A DNA stretch of 64,000 bases from assembly GCF_012427705.1 (NCBI RefSeq), contig NZ_CP048602.1, positions 2,108,001-2,172,000 of the forward strand, written 5' to 3'. This DNA comes from Vreelandella piezotolerans. GTDB lineage: Bacteria; Pseudomonadota; Gammaproteobacteria; Pseudomonadales; Halomonadaceae. Of the stretch, positions 1-8,408 are shown piece by piece (the first letter of the stretch is position 1; each line of letters begins with the position of its first letter). Under the pieces are notes generated by a model. It was not told the origin of the DNA. It worked only from the letters and a program-made list of their open reading frames with translations, and made no database searches. The translations under genes and the position numbers were made by a program.

Positions 1-1129
1 CTCGGGCTTTCATCATCAGCGCAAAACCCGCCAGTTGGGCAGCGCGGTCGTCGATATCCAGGCCGAACAGGTTGTTTTCCAGAATCAGCTTGGGAATATC
101 GCGGGTGCGGTAGCCACGTTCTTCGTAGATCGCCTTCAGCACGTTGTAGGCTTCCACCAAAATATGGCCGGAGCCGCAGGCGGGATCGAGCACCTTGATG
201 GTTTCAGGGTCGAGGCTGGCCGGGTTGATGGCGTCCAGCTGGGCCTGTACCTCGGGCTCCTGCTCGGCGGGCTCGATGTAGTACGGCATCTCGGCCTTGA
301 GCTTTGATGTGGGGTAGGTTTGCAGCCACTGGCGGCCTACCGAGTTCTGCACCAGGTATTGCACGATCCAGTTGGGGGTGAACAGCTGAGTGGCGGCGGG
401 GATGTCTTCGCTTTTCACCACCTTACCGATCACTTGGTCTTTTTTCTCACTGATGTAGAACTGGTAGAGCCAGCCGATCACTTCTACATCCTGCCAGTCG
501 GCTTCGGGAATCGCCTCGACCAGCTCGCGAATCAGCGAATCGGTTTTGGTCAGGTTGTTGGGCAGCAGCAGTTCGCTGGCGTCGTCCAGCGGCTCGAACA
601 GGAACGGCATGGCCTCATGCAGGGCGTGGCACTGGGCCAGCAGCAGCTCGCGGTAGAGGGTTTCATCCTGGGTGCCGTCGAGTTTGAGTTCGCGCACGCG
701 GGCGGTGTCTAGCCCTGGTAAATCTACCTCTAAGCATTCATCCAGAATCTGAAACTGCCCGGCTTCGCCCCCTGCCCCACTCAGCACGCGGCGACCGTGG
801 TCTAGGTAGCCGTGAATCTCCATATAGCGAACGGCGCACAGGCGATTGAACCAGCTATAGGCGGCCTGCTCTATCGCTTGGGTAAAGCTATCGCGCTGCA
901 CCCACGCGGCCAGCGCTTCCCGTGCGCCTTTTAGGTGGGCGGGCACGGTGTGGGTTTGGCCATCCTGGGCGGTCATCACCAACACATCGCCCTTTTGTGC
1001 CAGGGGGGCAATCACCACACCGCCTTTGCCATCTGGGCTAATGCCCACTCGGGCCGCCTGGCGCGTCATGGTGTCGATAAAACGGGCGCGGGCCTTGGGG
1101 GCGTATTTTTTGATGTTGGCGGTGTTCAT
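1..1129 (-). CDS. pglX: BREX-1 adenine-specific DNA methyltransferase PglX, N-terminal part
   Basis: The reading frame is open to the window edge; 376 codons are visible of a protein usually near 1,200 residues. It starts MNTANIKKYAPKARARFIDT, and around residues 312-325 carries the SAM-binding motif I (LDPACGSGHILVEAY), followed by NLFGLDIDDRAAQLA, both typical of N6-adenine methyltransferases. PglX methylates a non-palindromic site so that the host genome is marked as self, and is needed for both modification and exclusion in BREX. Its ATG at 1127-1129 overlaps the TGA of the upstream gene (ATGA), which suggests translational coupling. The NPPY catalytic motif lies beyond the window. pglZ and brxL are expected further left but cannot be seen. 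Confidence 0.93.
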   Translation of the reverse strand, partial: MNTANIKKYAPKARARFIDTMTRQAARVGISPDGKGGVVIAPLAQKGDVLVMTAQDGQTHTVPAHLKGAREALAAWVQRDSFTQAIEQAAYSWFNRLCAVRYMEIHGYLDHGRRVLSGAGGEAGQFQILDECLEVDLPGLDTARVRELKLDGTQDETLYRELLLAQCHALHEAMPFLFEPLDDASELLLPNNLTKTDSLIRELVEAIPEADWQDVEVIGWLYQFYISEKKDQVIGKVVKSEDIPAATQLFTPNWIVQYLVQNSVGRQWLQTYPTSKLKAEMPYYIEPAEQEPEVQAQLDAINPASLDPETIKVLDPACGSGHILVEAYNVLKAIYEERGYRTRDIPKLILENNLFGLDIDDRAAQLAGFALMMKAR

Positions 1130-2607
1130 GTTAGATCCTTGAAAGTGTCTTGCAAAAAGCGCTGGCCTTTAGCCGTTAAGCGGTATTGTTGAAGGCGGCT
1201 ATTGGGCTTTTCGGGCAGCGTCATTTCAATCAGCTGCTGCTGGCGTAAATTGCCTACTTGTTTATTGAGCTCACCGGAAACGCCCTTGTGACCCAGCTCA
1301 CGCGCTATGGCAGCTTTACCCAGCGGCTCCTGCTGCAGTATCAACAGCACTCTGGCTGCCAGCGCTGACTCTAGCCGTGACTCTAGCCGTGACTCTAGCC
1401 GTGACTCTGACTGCACTGACTCAGCCTGGGTCACTGAAGCTGACTGCTGGATAGAAACCGGCGTTGCCAGCCGAATACTCAAACGCACGCGGTTGGCAAT
1501 TTCTTCAATATGCGGTTCAGGCAGCCCTTGGACTTGGGCTTCCGAGAAAATGCGCTTCACACCGCTGCCCCACTGCTCTATCAGCCCAAGCTCACGAAAC
1601 ACGCGAGCAATCACTGGGTTGCGAATCATGGAGACGCCGCGTTTCATGTCTTCAATGGTCATGCCGGGCATCAGTAGTCCTGGGCTTTCAATCTCGATAC
1701 GGTCATCAAAAAACGCAATGCGTATAGGGCTGCCCCTTTGGGAGTAGTCGCTGTGTACCAAGGCGTTAATAATCGCTTCACGCAGGATGGTCAGCGGGAT
1801 ACTCCACACATCGCGGCGACGCATGGCGCCAAACTCTGCCTGCTTGAAGGCATGTTTTTTGAGAAACAGCTCGATGTCATCAACCGCTTTGGGTAACGGC
1901 GCGTGAATATCTGTCTGGTCGAAAATCTCGACCTTATCGGTGCCGCGAAAACGGCCGCACTGAATCCAAGCATCTTCAAAGTGCCATTGGCGCTCGCGGC
2001 CAAACAGCAAAATTCCGCCCACGCTGGGTACTAGGCGACCTTGATAAGAGACAAGTAGCCGTAACGTGCGAAGCTTATTGTCATCAAGCAGTTGTTCGCT
2101 GCGAAAGGCTTGCTGTATGGCGTTTTGGTCAAGGTCGTCACGGCTCAGCTCAGGCATGGGCTGAACGTCAAAGGTGGTTCCGCTCGCTTGGCGCTGCATT
2201 TCTTGAATGAGGGCCAGCCCCGCCTGCCGATTGCTAGAACCAAGCCGCACCAGCACACCATTTTCTTCGCCAAGCGCTTTGAAAAAGTGTGGGCGTGCGC
2301 TACTCAAAAACACCTCAATACACACCAGGGTATGTTCGCCCACACTCACCAGTTCAATATTAGGCAGTAGCCGGGGGTGAATAGCATCCGCGATCATGCT
2401 GGTCAGGCGCTCTTCCATATCCAGCGGATCATCCACGCCTAGCACGGTGCCATCATCGTCAACACCAATGATCAACTGGCCACCGGCCGTATTGGCGAAG
2501 GCGACCAGTGTTTTCATCAGTGGCTTAGGCGATGATAGATCGCGCTTGAACTCAAGCTGCTTGCCTTCTAGCTCGCTTAGGCGCTGTTCAATGGTCGCGG
2601 TGGTCAT
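1126..2607 (-). CDS. BREX-associated ATP-binding protein (AlbA_2/Schlafen-type, C-terminal winged helix)
   Basis: A 493-residue protein between brxC and pglX. Residues about 15-120 match the AlbA_2/Schlafen AAA_4 fold (LEFKRDLSSPKPL, then FANTAGGQLIIGVDDDG). Residues about 270-370 resemble the C-terminal ATPase-like domain of this family (REAIINALVHSDYS, EQWGSGVKRI). The end looks like a winged helix used for DNA binding. Members are annotated as ATP-binding transcriptional regulators and turn up repeatedly inside BREX-1 operons; the precise role is not established. A 12-bp tandem repeat encodes SRLE three times near residue 405. The stop overlaps the pglX start. The gene is separated from brxC by 111 bp that hold a large palindrome, so it may be separately controlled. 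Confidence 0.8.
   Translation of the reverse strand: MTTATIEQRLSELEGKQLEFKRDLSSPKPLMKTLVAFANTAGGQLIIGVDDDGTVLGVDDPLDMEERLTSMIADAIHPRLLPNIELVSVGEHTLVCIEVFLSSARPHFFKALGEENGVLVRLGSSNRQAGLALIQEMQRQASGTTFDVQPMPELSRDDLDQNAIQQAFRSEQLLDDNKLRTLRLLVSYQGRLVPSVGGILLFGRERQWHFEDAWIQCGRFRGTDKVEIFDQTDIHAPLPKAVDDIELFLKKHAFKQAEFGAMRRRDVWSIPLTILREAIINALVHSDYSQRGSPIRIAFFDDRIEIESPGLLMPGMTIEDMKRGVSMIRNPVIARVFRELGLIEQWGSGVKRIFSEAQVQGLPEPHIEEIANRVRLSIRLATPVSIQQSASVTQAESVQSESRLESRLESRLESALAARVLLILQQEPLGKAAIARELGHKGVSGELNKQVGNLRQQQLIEMTLPEKPNSRLQQYRLTAKGQRFLQDTFKDLT
1367..1408. repeat. 12-bp in-frame tandem repeat (3.5 copies) inside the BREX ATP-binding gene
   Basis: The unit GACTCTAGCCGT (plus strand) occurs three times back to back, followed by a half copy. 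It encodes repeated SRLE on the minus strand, in a linker between the ATPase-like part and the winged helix. The unit is a multiple of three, so slippage would change linker length without breaking the frame. Confidence 0.9.
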
Positions 2608-2643
2608 AGGTGTCTCGTTGACTTTTCATGTTTCTTTCCGCTT

Positions 2644-2675
2644 TGCTGTCCCGCGTCCTAGGACATGGGACAGCA
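2644..2675. promoter_or_regulatory. 32-bp near-perfect palindrome between brxC and the ATP-binding gene
   Basis: The outer arms TGCTGTCCC / GGGACAGCA and inner arms GTCCT / AGGAC flank a CCTAGG centre; only two positions per arm are mismatched. It sits in the 111-bp gap between two genes transcribed in the same direction. No T-run follows on the minus strand, so a classic terminator is unlikely. An operator, an mRNA-stabilising hairpin or an attenuator all fit. Confidence 0.7.
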
Positions 2676-2718
2676 GTGAACAGGCACATTGCCCGTGTCA
2701 ACAAAAATCGTTCGAACA

Positions 2719-5700
2719 CTAACGCACCTGTACCCGTTTGCCCGCTGAAAGTGACCCTTCCAGCTCTTTTCTCAGCTCGTCCATAAACGCATCGACTTCC
2801 GCTTGGCTTTCCAGGTACACCCCGCTATGCACGCGGCTAAGTACGTCGCTTACACGCACTCTTGCCACGGGTTTGGGGGCATTTACCGCAGCCGGTGCTG
2901 TTTCGGTATGCGGGTCGTACGTTTTATCACCTGGTGCCGTTTGTAGGGCTGGCTTGGGGTTCTCTGATGTTGGAGCCGGTGTTGTGGTGTTTCCCGCAGG
3001 CGCAGGCGGCTGCCGCTTGGCCGCCTCAGCCTGGGCGTGGTGAAGCGCATCCAAACTTTTTTCTTCTAACTCGACGGCAGTTTCGGTTTGCAGCTGGTAG
3101 ATTTGCGCGACGCTGACCGATTGATTGACCGAGGCTTTGAGCTGCTGCAGTGGGTGCAGCAAGCGGTTGCTGAGCTCGGCGGTGCCAATGCCGCTTTTGG
3201 CTATTTCAGCGCTCACCTTGGCAATGCGCGTGTCGATACGGGCAATGGCGTGCTGACGCTTTTCCTCTACCAGGCGGTTGTTCACCTCATCCAGCGTGCG
3301 TACCAAGCCATCCACCTGGTTCAGCATGGCGTAAGGCGCTTCGGCGCGGTAAATGCGCTCACACTCGGCCAGCGCTTGCTGGGCCTGGGTGTTTTTCTCA
3401 AGCTCTAGGCGGTTCACCGCAAACCGGTTGAGCGCTTGCTCCAGCTGTAGCCACGTGGTGAGCTGCTTAGTAAAGAAGTCGTTGAGATCGCGGTAGTCCT
3501 CTTCGACATCGAGCAGCGTGTCTTGCTGGCTGGCGACGGTTTTGAAGAAATCAAAGCTGTCGTCCAGGCACAGCAGGCGCTCCACTTCGCGCAGTGAGTT
3601 GTCAATGGCGTTGCGACCGGGGAAGTTGCCCACGTCGGTTTTGCTTTTATACGCTTCTAGCTCCCGCCGCCAGTGGGATAAGCGGTCTACGTAATAGGTA
3701 AACAGCTCTTTTTCACTGGTGGGGCCTAGCTGGCCAAACAGCTCTTTGGTGAGGTTACGGGCTTTGTTGAGCACCGCATCTTCGGTTTGGCGCTTTTTCT
3801 GGAGGCGGACTTCACTGCGGCGGCGGGCGTTGTTGAGTAGCTCAAAGGCTTCTTTACCGCTGAGCGCGGGGCCAGCGGTGTGGAAGGTTAAGCGCCCTAC
3901 GGCATGCAGGCGGCCTAGTATCAGTAGCGTTTCACCTTCCGGCCAGCCGAAGGGTCGGTTGCTAAAGCGCTCAATCAGCGGGGTCAGTGGCACCGGCTCG
4001 CCACCGTGCAGGGTGATGTACTGCTCCACCTCTTTCACGGCCTGGGGGTTGCCCTCCTCGCCGTCTAAGTTCAGGTTCTGGATGCCCAGGTCATCGGCGG
4101 TTAATACGGCCTGCAGCTCGCGCATCGGCTCGGGGCTAAGCGCCGTGAGCTGGCTCAGCTTGTTGTAGGTGTTTTCCAGCAGGTAGCGGCAGGCCTCATC
4201 CAAACGGGTGTTGAGCTGGCCGCGGTTGAGATCAAGCTTTTGGCCGAGTGCGTACACGTCCGCCTCCAGCAGCATCTCTTCTAAGCGCACCCGCAGGCGT
4301 TTTTTGCGCTCCTGGTTTTCACGGCCACGGTCGGCCAGAATGCGCTCCACGCTGTGGTCGTTAGCCGATAGGTTTAGTCGGATAAACTTATCGGTTTTCA
4401 GCAGGGTGCGTAGTTCATCGGTGAAGCGCTTATCATCGGGCAGCTTAATCAGCACCTGCCCACCGTTATCGCCGCTTTTGTGAATGCAGCCTGCTTCGCT
4501 TAGCTGTACGTACTCCACATCCAGCGGTGAGACCACCTCCACCCTTAGCTGGCTCTGGTAGCGGCCATCCAGGGTGTGGCCATCCAGGTAGCGGCCAATG
4601 CTGTAGTCGGTTTTGTTGACCGGGTAGCGGTATTTGGTGCGATCGCGCAGCAGGTCTTTGAAGATCAGGCTGGAGAGCTCTTTGTTCTCGTCGCTGCTGG
4701 TGACTTCGGTAGCTTTGATCTTGCGGGTGATGTCGCGCTCTTCATTGGTGAGGAACTGGTACTCATCGCCGTTGCGGGTAATCAGGCTCTCTTTTTCCAG
4801 TCGTGCCAGGGTCGCTTCCAGCTGCTCACGAATGGCAATACGGTCATCGTCGATTTGGGTCAGCGAGAGTGTCACCAGGTTATCGACCGTACCCTTCACC
4901 AAGTCCACATAGCGGATCATAAACAGCGTGCGTAGGGTTTCGACATCAAACGCCTCTAACACGGGGTTTTCGCTGGCCTGATCAATGGTGCGTTTCACCG
5001 CCGTATCGAGAAAACCTTCTACCGCTGTGTAGAAGCAGTGCATTGGTACTAGCGCGCCAATCGCTTTCTCCTGCACGGCTTTGGCGGCCATGTGGAACGC
5101 ATCGAGCATGGAGCGCTCGCCATAGGCCAAGTGGGCGCCCGTCGCTCCTACCTTGCGGATTTCTTCAAAGACTTTTTGCACCAGCTGGAAGTGGTACGGC
5201 ACAAAGGGGTAATTGGAGATAAAGCTCTCGACGCCTTCGATGTTTTTTAGCGTGGGGCCAGAGCGGTCAAAGGTCAGCTGGTTACGCAGAATGGAGCCTT
5301 TGGCCTCAAACACGCCTTCCAGTTCCGCGCGTGCCGGGTCGGTCTTCACCAACAGACGCTTACGGATCACTTCGTCAGAGTTGGAGCTTGAGAGCGATAA
5401 GCGGGTTTTGAAGCGTCCGGCGATTTTGGAAAAATCGTTGGCTTTTGAGGCGGTCATTTCGCCTAGCACGGCATCCATATCCGCTTGGGAGGTGACCACG
5501 ATCCAGGCGCGGCCCCCGCAAATGGTGCCCAGGTTTTCGGTGAGCGTTTGCAGAGTCAACATTAAGCGTGTGTCGCTGCCAATGAACTGGCCAACTTCAT
5601 CCACCATGAACACCATGCGCTGGGTGGCTGACTGCGACTCCAAAAACTCTTTCACCCAGTGGCAGAAGTTCTCTACAGAGACGCTGAAGTTGGTTTCAGA

Positions 5701-6402
5701 TTCCTCAAACCATTTATGCGCCGCTTCAGGAGAGAGATCGAGCGCCGCCCCAATCGCTTGCTCGATATCATCCTGGTAGAACTGATAGCCGTCTCGCTCG
5801 TCTTCCCACACCACGCCACTGGCCTCGTTAAAGGCCTGTTTAAAGCGCTCATACACACCGCGCTTTTCTAGGTGGCGCTCCATATGGGCAATATGCGGGT
5901 AATCGGAGCTAAAGCCTTGGTACTCGTTAAATACGCGTAGGAAGACGTTCAGGATGGGGTTGCCATCGTCGTTCGAGCTGGCCTTGCTGTCGATATTAAA
6001 CAGCACCACATGGGCCGGTTCACGGACAGCCTTGTTGATGTCTGCCCGGATAGAGCTGTCTACCAGCTTCTGCTCATCAAAAAAGTCGGCGGCCCGCTTG
6101 GCATTACCGTTGGCATCAAACGCTTCCTTATTTTCCAGCAGGTAAGAGAGCGTTTTCAAAAAGTGAGATTTACCCGACCCAAAGAAGCCACTCACCCAAA
6201 CGCCCACGCGGTTGGCGATAGAGGGGTCATCCAAAGGGGTGGTGTAGGATTCAAAAAAGGCACGAAAGTGCTTTTCTAACTCATTGGTGACGACATACTC
6301 ATCCAGCTCTTGGTAGATGGTTTCCTGGTCACGCTGGTCGGCCTTGACCACGCCGTTGATTGATCGGCTGAGCGGTTTGAGGAAGAGCTCTTGAATGTGC
6401 AT
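2719..6402 (-). CDS. brxC: BREX system P-loop ATPase BrxC
   Basis: A 1,227-residue P-loop protein starting MHIQELFLKPLSRSINGVVK, the usual BrxC/PglY beginning. An in-frame codon 35 residues upstream exists, but the ATG at 6400-6402 has AGGACT just ahead of it and matches the family start. Walker A is GFFGSGKS at residues 72-79; a Walker B-like stretch reads MVFMVDEVGQF around residue 280. The middle and C-terminal parts are helical and charged, and the last 150 residues include a Pro/Ala-rich linker. BrxC is a core BREX protein needed for phage exclusion, probably as a large ATPase working with PglX and BrxB. Length agrees with the family (about 1,200). It lies 113 bp after brxB in the same operon. 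Confidence 0.95.
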   Translation of the reverse strand: MHIQELFLKPLSRSINGVVKADQRDQETIYQELDEYVVTNELEKHFRAFFESYTTPLDDPSIANRVGVWVSGFFGSGKSHFLKTLSYLLENKEAFDANGNAKRAADFFDEQKLVDSSIRADINKAVREPAHVVLFNIDSKASSNDDGNPILNVFLRVFNEYQGFSSDYPHIAHMERHLEKRGVYERFKQAFNEASGVVWEDERDGYQFYQDDIEQAIGAALDLSPEAAHKWFEESETNFSVSVENFCHWVKEFLESQSATQRMVFMVDEVGQFIGSDTRLMLTLQTLTENLGTICGGRAWIVVTSQADMDAVLGEMTASKANDFSKIAGRFKTRLSLSSSNSDEVIRKRLLVKTDPARAELEGVFEAKGSILRNQLTFDRSGPTLKNIEGVESFISNYPFVPYHFQLVQKVFEEIRKVGATGAHLAYGERSMLDAFHMAAKAVQEKAIGALVPMHCFYTAVEGFLDTAVKRTIDQASENPVLEAFDVETLRTLFMIRYVDLVKGTVDNLVTLSLTQIDDDRIAIREQLEATLARLEKESLITRNGDEYQFLTNEERDITRKIKATEVTSSDENKELSSLIFKDLLRDRTKYRYPVNKTDYSIGRYLDGHTLDGRYQSQLRVEVVSPLDVEYVQLSEAGCIHKSGDNGGQVLIKLPDDKRFTDELRTLLKTDKFIRLNLSANDHSVERILADRGRENQERKKRLRVRLEEMLLEADVYALGQKLDLNRGQLNTRLDEACRYLLENTYNKLSQLTALSPEPMRELQAVLTADDLGIQNLNLDGEEGNPQAVKEVEQYITLHGGEPVPLTPLIERFSNRPFGWPEGETLLILGRLHAVGRLTFHTAGPALSGKEAFELLNNARRRSEVRLQKKRQTEDAVLNKARNLTKELFGQLGPTSEKELFTYYVDRLSHWRRELEAYKSKTDVGNFPGRNAIDNSLREVERLLCLDDSFDFFKTVASQQDTLLDVEEDYRDLNDFFTKQLTTWLQLEQALNRFAVNRLELEKNTQAQQALAECERIYRAEAPYAMLNQVDGLVRTLDEVNNRLVEEKRQHAIARIDTRIAKVSAEIAKSGIGTAELSNRLLHPLQQLKASVNQSVSVAQIYQLQTETAVELEEKSLDALHHAQAEAAKRQPPAPAGNTTTPAPTSENPKPALQTAPGDKTYDPHTETAPAAVNAPKPVARVRVSDVLSRVHSGVYLESQAEVDAFMDELRKELEGSLSAGKRVQVR

Positions 6403-6515
6403 ATCAGTCCTATAAATATGTAAACCCTGGGTGTTTCGAGCTAGGAGGTACCGCGATATCAAAGACCACGACTCACCAAGCGAACGTAGTACACGGAATG
6501 ACGTCATCCGTTGCG

Positions 6516-7139
6516 CTAGGGCACAAGCGCAAACGCACGATAGTAGTTATTGCTTTCTATCCGCTTAAACAACGACATCGTCTGCCCGTCGTAACGGCCT
6601 GGATAGAACAACACCAGCGGCTTATGACCGAGTGGCCCGTGTAACGCATTTAACAAGCTGTGCGCTCGCACCATGGGCCATAGGCTGCCCACACCGGTGA
6701 GCAGTACGATATCGGGGTCATGCGACAAGGAGTGTCGGAGCAGATAGGGAGCAAACTTATCCATGTGCAGCGGCCCACGCAGCGCCTTGAGCAGTGCCGC
6801 ATCGCCTTTGCTTTTTTGCATGGCAATGGCTTTGTCTAGGAAGCCGCGCTCGGTCAGGTAATCCTTTAGCACTTCCAGCAGATTGACCTGCGCTATTTTA
6901 ATGTCGGGGTGCTGGCGTGCCATTAACGAGGGGAGGAAATTCAGGTAGGCACGCACCTGGAGTTCATGTTCAGGGGCGTAATCAAAAATCCAAAAGCCAA
7001 TTTCGTTACCCAGCCCCTGGCCCGCTAAAAAATCGGGCCGAGTGATTTTCTCAGCGACTTGGTTCAACCGTGCCCGTAGCTGATCATCCTCGTGGTGGCT
7101 AAAACCGCTGGGGGGTGGGTAGTGATTGCTCTGTGACAT
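6516..7139 (-). CDS. brxB: BREX protein BrxB (DUF1788)
   Basis: A 207-residue protein of the DUF1788 family. The diagnostic C-terminal half reads DIVLLTGVGSLWPMVRAHSL and then PLVLFYPGRYDGQ, followed by a tail ending NNYYRAFALVP. BrxB is a core BREX component essential for defence and modification, with no catalytic motif known. It sits between brxA and brxC on the same strand, the canonical type 1 order. The 149-bp gap to brxA is longer than expected inside a tight operon and could hold an internal promoter. Confidence 0.93.
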   Translation of the reverse strand: MSQSNHYPPPSGFSHHEDDQLRARLNQVAEKITRPDFLAGQGLGNEIGFWIFDYAPEHELQVRAYLNFLPSLMARQHPDIKIAQVNLLEVLKDYLTERGFLDKAIAMQKSKGDAALLKALRGPLHMDKFAPYLLRHSLSHDPDIVLLTGVGSLWPMVRAHSLLNALHGPLGHKPLVLFYPGRYDGQTMSLFKRIESNNYYRAFALVP

Positions 7140-7288
7140 GCGGATGCGTCCCTGTGTCTAGCATGTTTGATGCAAGGCATTTTTAATGCAAAAGGCTTAT
7201 TTTTGATAAGACTATGTCGCTTGCCACCTGCGTTGCAAGGTCTACTTAGTCGCGTTTTGACGTCAGCAATGAGAGTAGAGGGATAAAA

Positions 7289-7888
7289 TTACCGCAACTG
7301 GCGACAACAGGCACTCAAGCGGACGTGCTGGTAGGTTTCAAGCAAGCTTTTTACTTCTGGACGCAGCAGCAAGGGCTGTAACTTGCGCGAGCGACTGGAG
7401 GCCAATACGCCGACTTCCGTCAACATACGATACACCACCTGCCCCATTTTACGTTTGGAGCTTTCCGCCCACCCTGCTATTGCTTCATCACGATGGGCAC
7501 GCTCGGCTAAAAACTCATCCCACTGGTAGGCCTGAAGCGCCTCCGCCTGGGTTAAGAAAGCATCGGCGACGACACTTTCAAGAAACTCCACCAATAGCAG
7601 GTTACGTGCCATGGCCGCACAGAAAGACACCTGTGTGGCGAGCTGGTCGTCGCCATCGCGCAGCGCTTGCCAAAACGGTGGCTCCAACTTCTCTAAGCGC
7701 TTGCGAATCGCTTGCCCTGCACGTTTAGCAGTGGCAGGACGGTTCTTCTGGAGGCGGTTATCAATGAGGATTGCCTGGTGCCACTGCCCTTCATCCGCAT
7801 CAGACAACAGCAAATCAGCAACGGCACGGCTCTCGCGCACCATCAGCCCACCGCCAATCAGATCAGAGTTGTAGCTGAAAGAAGTCAA
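7289..7888 (-). CDS. brxA: BREX protein BrxA (DUF1819), TTG start
   Basis: A 199-residue protein of the DUF1819 family, recognised by the start SYNSDLIGGGLMVRESRAVA and the end PEVKSLLETYQHVRLSACC. BrxA proteins are small helical DNA-binding proteins of type 1 BREX. No ATG is available at the family start: the frame reads TTG at 7886-7888, with GATGAG about six bases upstream, and the only other upstream in-frame candidate is the very rare ATT. A nearby ATG is out of frame and stops after four codons. A TTG start would lower translation of the first core BREX gene. It lies 57 bp after the XRE gene and is probably co-transcribed with it. Confidence 0.88.
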   Translation of the reverse strand: MTSFSYNSDLIGGGLMVRESRAVADLLLSDADEGQWHQAILIDNRLQKNRPATAKRAGQAIRKRLEKLEPPFWQALRDGDDQLATQVSFCAAMARNLLLVEFLESVVADAFLTQAEALQAYQWDEFLAERAHRDEAIAGWAESSKRKMGQVVYRMLTEVGVLASSRSRKLQPLLLRPEVKSLLETYQHVRLSACCRQLR

Positions 7889-7945
7889 AAGGTGCTCATC
7901 AAGGTCAATTACGTTGGAGTTGCAGGCGGCTGATCAGTAACGAGA

Positions 7946-8263
7946 TCAGCTTTCGCTAGGCGCACTGCCCTTTTTAAGCTGTTCCAACAAGCGTTGGCGT
8001 TCTGCAGGGTCGAGTTTATCCAACTCAAGGATCAATTCTGCCACGGTATCGTCTTCGCAGAAAAAATAGGGAATCGGCACCTCTAGAGCCTCTGAAAGCC
8101 TCTTCAGCAACTGGAAATTGGGCGCATGCTGCCCCTTTTCATACTGCGTCATACGCGCACTCGCCAAATTCGGCTCCATGCCGAGGTATTCACCCAACTG
8201 CCTTTGTGTCATACCCGCTGCTTGCCTGGCGGCTCTCAAGCGATCTGGAAGCGGACTGTCCAT
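7946..8263 (-). CDS. XRE-family transcriptional regulator, probable BREX operon regulator
   Basis: A 105-residue protein with an N-terminal HTH_3 domain (residues about 6-65: LRAARQAAGMTQRQLGEYLG, then MTQYEKGQHAPNFQLLKRL) and a short acidic C-terminal helix (LELDKLDPAERQRLLEQL). It is the first gene of the BREX transcript, upstream of brxA, and its own upstream region carries inverted repeats, so autoregulation plus control of BREX is the likely job. WYL-type BrxR proteins do this in many BREX loci; an XRE protein in this place is an alternative. Because it also follows tnsC, a role in controlling the transposon cannot be excluded. Confidence 0.8.
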   Translation of the reverse strand: MDSPLPDRLRAARQAAGMTQRQLGEYLGMEPNLASARMTQYEKGQHAPNFQLLKRLSEALEVPIPYFFCEDDTVAELILELDKLDPAERQRLLEQLKKGSAPSES

Positions 8264-8408
8264 GAAAACACCATCGCTACTTGGAAAGCCGCTAGGCTAG
8301 CGCAAGATGACACAAAAATATGCTAAGAGATTCTTAGCAGTAATGCAATGGTGTTTTGAAGGCGCCTTCATTTTGATTTAACAAAAGGAAGTCTTTCTCG
8401 ATAATTTA
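8264..8408 (-). promoter_or_regulatory. Promoter/operator region of the XRE-BREX operon
   Basis: Three inverted repeats sit in 145 bp: GCTAGGCTAGC (8291-8301), GCTAAGA-GAT-TCTTAGC (8322-8338) and TGAAGGCGCCTTCA (8357-8370). On the minus strand, TTGCAT (8344-8349) lies 17 bases before TAGCAT, so the second repeat falls between a possible -35 and -10, a repressor-like placement. The third repeat is close to the tnsC stop and could instead be a weak terminator. Promoter and operator assignments are inferred from position. Confidence 0.5.

Noticed and set aside
35..712. Plus-strand frames of 90 and 130 codons
   Set aside because: They are shadows of pglX on the minus strand, which shows clear methyltransferase motifs.
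6403..6507. 35-codon N-terminal extension of BrxC
   Set aside because: The extension is not similar to BrxC starts; AGGACT and the conserved MHIQELF start favour 6402.
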